From Voacanga thouarsii (lineage: Eukaryota > Streptophyta > Magnoliopsida > Gentianales > Apocynaceae): a stretch of 64,000 bases of DNA. The notes under the pieces were generated by a model. That model had not been told where the DNA came from, did not search any database, and saw only the letters and a program-made list of their open reading frames with translations. Within the stretch, counting starts at the first letter, position 1. The number at the start of each line of letters is the position of its first letter. Both the position numbers and the translations under genes were made by a program. The DNA is taken from positions 5,642,001 through 5,706,000 of the forward strand of contig JANUWF010000008.1 of the NCBI GenBank assembly GCA_026120185.1. Reading direction: 5' to 3'. Positions 56,201-64,000 of the stretch are shown in pieces.

Positions 56201-57260
56201 CAACAGTAGCAATAGCTTTATCGTATGTAGTAGGATCTTGTTCCTGATGGTTGGAAACTACCTTAAAGGCTTCTCCAGTCCATCTTTTCGGAACCTGAGA
56301 TATCCTGCCACTATGATGTATCTCATTTGTATAGGAACATCTAGTTGTGCATCTTTAGGTTCCTCAACTGGGGTACTAGAAATTGAAGTGTCACTCAACT
56401 TCCCTTCCAATTCCATCTTACTCGAGATCGTAGTGGATACACTATATTTATCCTCCAATTATCTAGCATCAGTACTTACAAGTACTTTTTTCTCTTAGAG
56501 ATGATAAAAATATCCACCTTTTATTTCTTTTTCGATACCCTACAAAGTGGCACAATTCTGATCTTAGATCTAGTTTACTTTCCTTAGTCAGTACATAAGT
56601 TGGATAACACTATAACTTGAGATGATTCATATTGAACTTGTATCTAGTCCACATCTCATAAGGTATCCTCGGTAATGATTTGGAAGGCACCAAGTTTAAA
56701 ATATATACTACTCTTTCCAAAGTATATCCTAAAAAAGAAAAAGAAGATCTTATGTTATTTCCATCCAAGTTTTATTTCTTCTTTCAACTACTCTATTCTG
56801 CTAGGGAGTCCTAGGAGCAGTTAACTGAGACATTATTCCCTGATGTGCCAAGTAGTCCTTGAATCCCCTAAGGAGACACTCTCCACCACAATCTGATCTT
56901 AGCTTCTTGATTAGTTTATCTATTTGATGTTCAACTTCAGCCTTAAACTCCTTAAATTTATTAAAGGAGTAAGACTTATGCTTCATTAAGTAAATATAAC
57001 CAAAACAGGTATGATCATTTATGAAAGTGATGAAATATTCATACCCTCCTCTTGCTAGTATTGGCATAATATCACAAATATCAGTGTGAACTAATTCAAG
57101 TATTTCCTTGGCCCTTTTCATCTTTTAAGTAAATGACCTTTTGGTCATTTTACCCATAAGACATGATTTGTATTGAGGCTAGTCCTCTAATTTCAATGAG
57201 TCCAAAGAGCCATTTTAGATTAACCTTTAAATCTGATTAGAATTTATATATCCCAATCTT
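56201..57260 (-). pseudogene. Ty1/Copia integrase and linker
   Basis: The core (56801-57121) reads LELVHTDICDIMPILARGGY (first catalytic Asp), EYFITFINDHTCFGYIYLMK, HKSYSFNKFKEFKAEVEHQ and KLRSDCGGECLLRGFKDYLA (second Asp), then QGIMSQLTAPRTP. The GTPQQN-like segment is damaged at ARTP. The 56258-56458 piece (MEDKYSVSTTISSKMELEGK and SSTPVEEPKDAQLDVPIQM) is the variable linker between integrase and RT. Broken by stops. Confidence 0.82.
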
Positions 57261-57539
57261 AAGTGCCATAAATAAAAGTTAATTGATATGGTTTTCTCTT
57301 ATTATTATTAGGTTCATCTGAGTATTATTTGTTTGACGACTTGTAGGATTAACATAAAAAAAATTGTTGTGTATGTTTCTAGAACAAATAATTTTTCTAT
57401 TTGTACTGGTTGAAATACCATAATAGAAAGAAACAGAATATCCTTAATTAAATAATTTTAAAACTAAAATCAAATTCTGTTTAAAACTAGAAACATATAA
57501 AATATCTTTTAATACTAAAATCCTATTACGATCAAATAA

Positions 57540-58569
57540 AATTCTAAGTCTCTCACTGCTTCGGCACACACTTATGCCTCATTGTCTACTTGAAGTCCAT
57601 GCACTCCTTTAGTGGGTTTCCTTATCTTAGTAAACCCCTGAAAGGAGTTACAGATATAGTCAATGGCTCTGGAATCAACAATCCAAGTGGATGATGATCT
57701 AACCATCAAAATAAATTATAAATAAAGAGCAATATATAAGGAAGACTTGGCCAAGAAGTCTAGACAATCTTTCTTGAAGTGTTCCTTCATGCCACACTTG
57801 AAGCATTTACCATTGGGCTTAGATAGTCTGGGCTTAGATCTCTTAGGTTGGGCTTATGCGTTGTTTTGGGCCTTCTTCTTCTTGAACTTCTTAGGTTAAG
57901 CCCTAGTTCTAGAAAATGAACTAAAATGAGTAACCAAAACCTTTGACACAAGCTTCATGATTTTCCCAGTAGCCTGAAGTTCCTCCATTAACTCAATCAA
58001 AGACATATTCAACTTGTTCGTTATAGTTTAACTTGAACTGAGAATATAAATTTGGCAAAATATCAAGAACTATGTCGATTTAGCTCTCTAGATCGATTGT
58101 TGCCCCTAAGACCACAACTTCCTCAAAGTGAGCAATCATCTTAAGTATATGCTCATGAACCAATGCTCTTTCAGTCATCTTAGTGTTCATGATTTTTTTA
58201 AGAACTTCCTACTTTGAGGGTCGGCTCTTATCAGCAAACATAGTTGTAACTATATACTAATATTACATGCAGTAAGCATGTTCTGGTGCTTAGACTAAGA
58301 ACATTGGACACCGAAGCTAACATATAACATCTAGCCATCTCATCAGCTTTCTTCTATACCTTCTCAATCTCACAATTTTGGTCTGTAGAATCTTCCCTAA
58401 TTTCAAGATAGGGGTCGGTCAGAACATACTTGTACCTCTTGGTAGTAAGTACTATATTCAGATTCCTATTCCGATCCACATAGTTAGGTCCAATTAACTT
58501 ATTCTCCTTGAGAATAATGGACAAATATTTGAAACTAGATATTTTTGTTAATTGAAAAAAAAAATTCAT
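57540..58569 (-). pseudogene. Ty1/Copia gag and protease
   Basis: The gag start region (58354-58569) has SSFKYLSIILKENKLIGPNY and VDRNRNLNIVLTTKRYKYVL, the usual Copia opening. The zinc knuckle at 57764-57805 is intact: CFKCGMKEHFKKDC. The protease follows with WIVDSRAIDYI at about 57660-57690, where the active site D-S-G has become D-S-R (GGA to AGA). The order gag, protease, integrase, RT, RNase H is typical of Copia. No 5' LTR or primer site is visible to the right, where a CACTA-like remnant begins at 58623. Confidence 0.8.
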
Positions 58570-58622
58570 TCAAAATAATGTTTTTTTTGAAAAAGATACA
58601 AGAAATGCATATTTGAAACATC

Positions 58623-59171
58623 CATTACAAAAAAAGTGGTTTTTGGTAATGCTAAAGAAAGTGTTGTGAAATTGGCCAAAATTGTGGCAAATACATTTTT
58701 GCCACAGAAATGCCACAATTTTCAAGGCGTGGGCGTCACGGCTGTTGCAAAAAGTTTGCCACCGTTGTGTAACCATAAGGAATATTGTTTACCACGGATT
58801 TACCACAATTTTGGAACCGTTGTAAATAAAATGTTATGTTTGTTCATGAACTTTTTATCACAACTTTTTCCAACGATTATTAACTGTGGACAAAGATTTT
58901 AATTTTTTGTCATGATTTTTCCAAAATTTATGTGGTGAATATTATTTGTTACAATTAAATTTATGTTGGAAATAATACTTTTTGTCACGGATCTTTTTCA
59001 AAGTGACATAACAGTGGGCAATGCCCATTTGCTACGATTTCCTTGCTGTTGTAATTAAAATTTTTTCCACAAAATTCTTAATCTAAAAAAAATCATTTGT
59101 CACAATTTTTTGACAAATTTTTTACGTTGTTATATATTAATCTTTTTCACTACAAATGCAAATCCGTAGTG
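58623..59171 (+). mobile_element. CACTA-like non-autonomous remnant
   Basis: It starts CATTACAAAAAAAGTGGTTTTTGG, one change from the CACTACAAAAAAA ends of plant CACTA (En/Spm) elements, and the right end AATCCGTAGTG fits the inverted CACTA end. Between them are many short repeats in both orientations: GCCACAATTTT, GTTTGCCACCGTTGTG, TTACCACGGATT, ACCACAATTTTGGAACCGTTG, TTTTTGTCACGGAT. Such subterminal arrays bind the transposase in CACTA elements. There is no transposase. The 3-base target duplication is unclear (ATC against ATT). Confidence 0.5.
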
Positions 59172-59182
59172 ATTTGCATTTA
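59147..59182. repeat. Perfect short inverted repeat around the CACTA-like right end
   Basis: AAATGCAAAT and ATTTGCATTT stand on either side of CCGTAGTG, preceded by CACTACAAATG. It could form a small hairpin. Confidence 0.7.
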
Positions 59183-61760
59183 CCTTAATAACCTTATTTG
59201 AAATTATCCATCATGAAATGAAAAGCTGTAGTGAAAATATTAAATTATTTTTTCCTCTACTTTAATAATATCATCATCTACTGTACATATAGAACCCTAA
59301 AAACTTCCAATATTAACAATCAACTATCATCCATTAATTGAACATTCAAAATGCCATCTCCTATTAATAATAACTTAATGTACACCAAAAAGCTAAATGG
59401 AATCTGATAAATAACATGAATCTAATCCTTGATATTAATTCAAAATAGTCCAAAACAAAACCACAATTCTAACCATGACATCTATTAGAAGTCATAAAAA
59501 TTCATTGAGGACAAAAAACAATGTCAAAGTAAAATGAACCTTTAACCACATTGATCTTTATTGCTCTTGTCATTAAGAAGAAAAAGGATAAGATTACTTC
59601 TTAATAAAGCTCATACAAATTTATTTTTCATCTAACATAAATTAAACTCACTCACTACTAAAACCATTCAAAAGAAATTGCAGGATATGAGTTATTTCTA
59701 AACAAGTACATACAAAGAGAAGCAAGATACCTTGAAGTGAGATTAGAACATAGAAGAATGAGAACCAGAATTCCAACTTCAATTTCAATTGAAGAACAAA
59801 TAGTAATCAAATGCAACAAAAATTTTCATGCCTACTCCACTAATCTTATTTTACTCATGCAGAGTATATAAATCTTGTTGATTGTTAGTGGAAGACAAAA
59901 GATGCACAGGCATGCCATCATATTTCAATAGACATATTCAAGCAAGTGTTGTTGGCTGCATAATCTACAAGAAGTTGTTTATCATAAAACCAGATTACAT
60001 ACATAAAATCCAACTTTCAAGTAAGACAAGAATATACCTAAACCACTCAGAAAGTCATTTTCTTTTAAATACCCAAAACAAGTCAAAAACTACAGTGTAG
60101 CTATAAGAAACTAAGCTCTATTAAGTTAAAGTGCAGTAGAAGTTTAACAAGTTTTGAACTCTATAATAATGAAATTATTGTCACTTTTGTAAAATGAATA
60201 GAGATTTTAAGTTCAGCGAAAAAAATTCTAGAAATTAATCAAAATTAACAGGGAGGAACAAGCCCATATTAACATCTAAACTATAGAAGACAAAACAATG
60301 GCAAAAGATAAAATTCTAATACAAAACTGTAGAATCGTACCATGTCTTAGCATAAACTACACAAGTGCATCAATTTCATCTAACATAGCCAAGTCTACAC
60401 CTAGAACATCTAATGGATACAACATTCAGTGCCAAACACCATCTGCATCCTTTTCATAGCACCATAAAAATTTAAAGACTGACTAATTCTAATAAAAGTA
60501 CCCTGGCACATCACTGCTTAGCATTTCAAAGACTATTCATTAACAATGTGAAAAAAAAAAAAAAAGGAGTAAGCTTTCATAGGACAAGAAGTCTCATTAG
60601 AATCAATGAGAACATATGATTTTATACCCTCAAGTACCCTACTTCTAGTAGAATTGATAAATCAGTTCTCACTTGAGTGAGAACAAGATGGAGCTGCAAA
60701 ATGATAAAAATTAGTCACACTTTTGGATGAATCAAACTCCTCACCTATTTCCACAACCACTTTTGGATGAAATGCGGAATGCCTTAAAAACACAATCCAA
60801 AAAAAGAACTATTAGTATTATTACATCTCTAAATAGCAAACATTCATAAAAAAAAACATGAATTTAGTCAAAAAGCAGTGGACATATGAGAAGCAGCAGT
60901 AGCAAAATGCTCAATCCGTTAGCAATTTTCTCTCCTATAATACCTTCAAATTGGTTTGCTAGTGATCACAAGAGAAAAACAAAGTACTAATATTTTAGCA
61001 AAAATATTGTTCGTACAAAAACATGTTCGCTAGATGATTTTGTAGGTTTAAAGGCTACCAAGTAAAACATCAAACATGGAAGGCTATACATAAATGGGTC
61101 ACAAACTTATGTTAATAGATCATTTCATCTTTCTTCTAACCTTTCTACCTATGATGGCAAATAAGAACAAAGGCTTGTACACTATTTGATGTGCATAAAC
61201 AAGGGACAAAAATTTTCACTAGATTCACAAGCACCAAATCAAGCATTACATCTCAAAACAAGGAAGGATCTTCAGATGGCCATATAGCACAATTTCTCCC
61301 AACTAACTAGTTCCCTTAACTTTGGCACCTTAATCACATAAGCAGTTTGCCATCGTCTAGAGCTTATCAATGTAAATCAAAATACAAATAAATGGATATG
61401 CTACAAAAGTTAAGGATTTTGTGGCAAGAAATCCTGAACTGTAGAGAAGTAATAAGTGATGTAATGGAATATGTTCACTGCATTTACATGCAAAGAGATG
61501 AAAGGAGAAGGGGGTAACAAACAACCTACAGAATGAATAATAGTCACTAAGAAGAAAGGAAGGAAACTTTGGCTAAATGCTACAGAAAGATGTAGTGAAT
61601 TTGCTGTTAATACACTATGATTACTTAGAACTGCTATTGAATCATAAGCTCCGTATTCAAGAGTGTTAAAACATCTTTTCTAGCAAGCTCCCTGGATACT
61701 AATTGCTACCATCATTGGCTTCTGTGGTTGGGAAAGCAAATTCATATATGTAATTAGACC

Positions 61761-61793
<33 letters not shown>

Positions 61794-63406
61794 TCTATTA
61801 TCTTCTAAGACCAAGTTAATACTAAAATCTCCTAAACATTTTAGTTAATAAATAACTTGTAGTTATTTTCATCAAATTAGTATAAGTTGAGATAAACGAC
61901 ATAGTTGCCTAAATAAAATTTGAAGATTATTAATGGAGAACTACAAAAATTATGTTAACAATGATTTGGAATGAAGTAGTACTTGCACTCATTAAATGAA
62001 AATAGATGTAGTAGGTCCAATTGGTTACATAAGCTCATTAAATACAACCTAAATAGTTTCTCTTTCTGCAAGATTTATGGGCTTTGAAGGACCCCTTCCT
62101 CTTTTCTTAGAGTTATTCCCAGGTTCTTGTGCAGAGAAAAAAATAGAAATCATTAGGGAAGTTCACATCTGCATATTCTTAATGAGTGTATTATATATTG
62201 TTCAACTACTTATGTATTGTATGTTGAGTGTAGTGCAATGCTCTATACAGCCCAAGTGGATCATGAGAAGTAGAAATGCAGAGTGTAGTGCAATGTTGTT
62301 GAATGGATGCATGAGAAGGTATTGTTCCTTGGGGTCAGTACTGTTTGGTTGAGACATTTGGGGATTAAAAAAGTGGATTAAAGCTGGTAGGATTGGGGTG
62401 CTAAATATTTTCGACTGGAAACTTAGATAATAGCCCAAAACCATTTTTTCTTATTCTAGGAGCTATTTGGTTGAGATATCTTTTTTGATGAAATTAAAAA
62501 AAAAAAAGTGTAACAATAATACAAGTTGAAACTAAAATGAAGAAGGAAATTTAATATTAATAACTACTAATCATAACCTTCAAACCACTAGAGTTGATCA
62601 TATAAAATTAATTAAAAAAAAATCAACTGTGCAACTATTAATTCATGATAGAAAAGATTCTTAATTTCAATTGGACTAGGTACTACACTTACCATTGGAA
62701 ATTTCAATCATAATCAACGATTTTCTCAGTTGTTGGCTATGTTCAACTGATCAGTTCGATCGAAATTTTAGTCACCTTAAACTAAGTTAATACTTCTAAA
62801 GTTTTAAAGTATGGGCAAACTTAATATTTATTAGGTAGGTGATCTATCCAAAAACCATTATCTAGAAAGAATACACCTTGAAAAAAGAAAAAAAAAAGAC
62901 AATTACCAAACTCTATAATTTATGAATTATTTCATTAAAAGAAAACTTGCTACAAATTATGATATGTTGAAATAGTCACATAAAAGAATAGATCAGCTTT
63001 AGGCACCTGAAAATTATGTAAAGATGCTGGGAAGTGCTTGGAAGCATTAATCACTAAACTTTCCGAAATGCATTAATGTGGGGAAGAAGATTGATGTGGG
63101 TAATGTTGTAGCCATTTGGGCTCCAGATGACTTCTCCTTCTTGATCTCTTCCTTTCTCACACACAATGCATAGAAACGGTATGAGAATTTGGTCATACTA
63201 ACACTAAGTTCCTTGACTCATACGAAGGCTTTTGTAACTCTTTTTCTTCCTTTTCTTTTACCATCCTCCTCTTTTCAATTCTTCAAAAACTTATGACTAC
63301 AAATAGCTTCACAAGACAATTTCTTTTAGTTACTAAAGTTTGATTTTCATGAACAAATTATAACCCAAGAATACGCTAAAAATGAAATAAAAACAATTAT
63401 TATGGA
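59172..63406. other. Low-copy-looking AT-rich DNA, no gene recognised
   Basis: I find no LTR ends, primer sites, polypurine tracts, long open frames or domain motifs here. The longest frames, 62077-62352 (plus, 91 codons) and 59882-60100 (plus, 72 codons), have no recognisable motif and no coding context. Poly-A runs occur at 60551 and 61768. It could be gene-flanking or intronic DNA of a gene beyond the window, or old unreadable repeats. Confidence 0.5.
61768..61792. repeat. A-rich run with AAAAG microsatellite
   Basis: A poly-A run followed by repeated AAAAG units. Confidence 0.75.
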
Positions 63407-63500
63407 TTATTCACCTGTTTGGAGAAACACCTGGCTGTTCACTTATGCCCAATGCCTCTACATTTTTAGACCTTTAATGCTACATCCAAACAGAGAATTA
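63407..63500. mobile_element. Tourist-like (PIF/Harbinger) MITE, 88 bases, with TTA target duplication
   Basis: TTA (63407-63409) is followed by TTCACCTGTTTGGAG; the other end is ATCCAAACAGAGAA followed by TTA (63498-63500). The inner ends CTGTTTGGA and TCCAAACAG are perfect inverses. A TTA duplication and a CTGTTTGG-type end suit Tourist-like MITEs. The very small size and short inverted repeat keep this a candidate. Confidence 0.45.
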
Positions 63501-64000
63501 TGCATAACTAATTCTACCATATGCCCTTAAACTCCCCAATTCTTTTCTTTATACAACTTTTGACACCACAATCATAGGATAAAATGTTATGCGTATTGTA
63601 CTATAAAATTCAGTAGAGCATTCCTATAAGAAATTAAGTGCAAATCAGTTCTATATTATACAAAACAAATATCCACCAATCCATACACTGCAAACTCTCA
63701 ATAAACAGAAAATGCTATATATATGTTAAGATATTACCATGCCGGAAGCATGAAATCGACAAAATGATAACAGATTAATATTATTCTATCATTTTAGTTT
63801 GGTTAAATACTATATGCTAAAATAAGTGAAAAAAAATGCTAAATTTAAAGGGAAACTATGTTCACTAGCTTGAAGGAAGAAGAAAGTGACTAGTCATTTA
63901 GGTTTAAACAGCCAGAATAATGGATAAAAAAGGCAACTTTGCATGCCAAAATAAGTTGGAGCAATAAAGATATCAACTACCTCATTTCTAATTTAAATAT
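63501..64000. other. AT-rich DNA, nothing recognised
   Basis: No open frame of note, no repeat border, no RNA gene signal visible. Confidence 0.5.

Noticed and set aside
62077..62352. 91-codon plus-strand frame with hydrophobic segment
   Set aside because: No recognisable motif, no conserved neighbour, overlapped by an equally long minus-strand frame; not enough to call a gene.
59172..64000. Host gene with introns at the right end
   Set aside because: No splice-linked coding segments or domain motifs could be seen; AT-rich with short frames only.

Overview
This window looks like plant (angiosperm) intergenic DNA made almost entirely of nested LTR retrotransposons. It is AT-rich. It carries degenerate Ty3/Gypsy and Ty1/Copia gag-pol genes, primer-binding sites of the plant initiator-Met tRNA type, long LTRs with TGTAACA/TGTTACA ends, one LTR family with Athila/Tat-style borders, a CACTA-like remnant and a Tourist-like MITE. 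I found no host protein-coding gene, tRNA or rRNA gene that I can support. The species cannot be fixed from this sequence.

Layout. 1-2806: end of a long Tekay-type LTR, inserted into the 3' end of an Athila/Tat-like element (PPT and LTR at 2807-4543). 4544-5912: piece of a family-D LTR. 5913-16529: element E, minus strand, long LTRs and a non-coding 4.4 kb interior. Its first LTR carries a Copia-type solo LTR at 5957-7682. 16530-28927: element 2, a minus-strand chromovirus (CRM-like by gag, protease and polyprotein end) whose integrase is split by a related non-autonomous element 3 (18004-23040). 28928-37073 and 49206-49233: family-C Athila-like DNA, with a 4.2 kb solo LTR (30481-34727, perfect AGAGA target duplication) and a head-to-head LTR palindrome centred near 35875. 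37074-49205: element G, an almost complete minus-strand Tekay chromovirus (gag, protease, RT-RNase H, integrase, chromodomain) that splits the right arm of the palindrome. 49234-54720: element D interior and 5' LTR, with another Copia-type solo LTR candidate. 54721-58569: decayed Copia gag-pol. 58623-59171: CACTA-like remnant. 59172-64000: low-copy-looking AT-rich DNA with one small MITE and a simple repeat, and no recognisable gene.

How the parts relate. The joins give a relative history: element 3 went into element 2, element G into the palindromic family-C LTR, the 4.2 kb solo LTR into family-C leader DNA, and E into a D LTR. Element 2 sits between two different host elements (E on the left, C on the right) and its outer right end is truncated, so an ectopic recombination or deletion happened there. 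All the pol genes are broken, and many stops are CGA-to-TGA, CAA-to-TAA or TGG-to-TAG changes, as expected for methylated, silenced DNA.

The most notable observations are an intact extra ORF in element G with two tandem SUMO-interaction-like motifs, the LTR palindrome with divergent TATA boxes, GC-rich quasi-palindromic blocks upstream of TATA boxes in LTRs of two unrelated Ty3 lineages, and the promoter deletion and duplication in the two LTRs of element 3.
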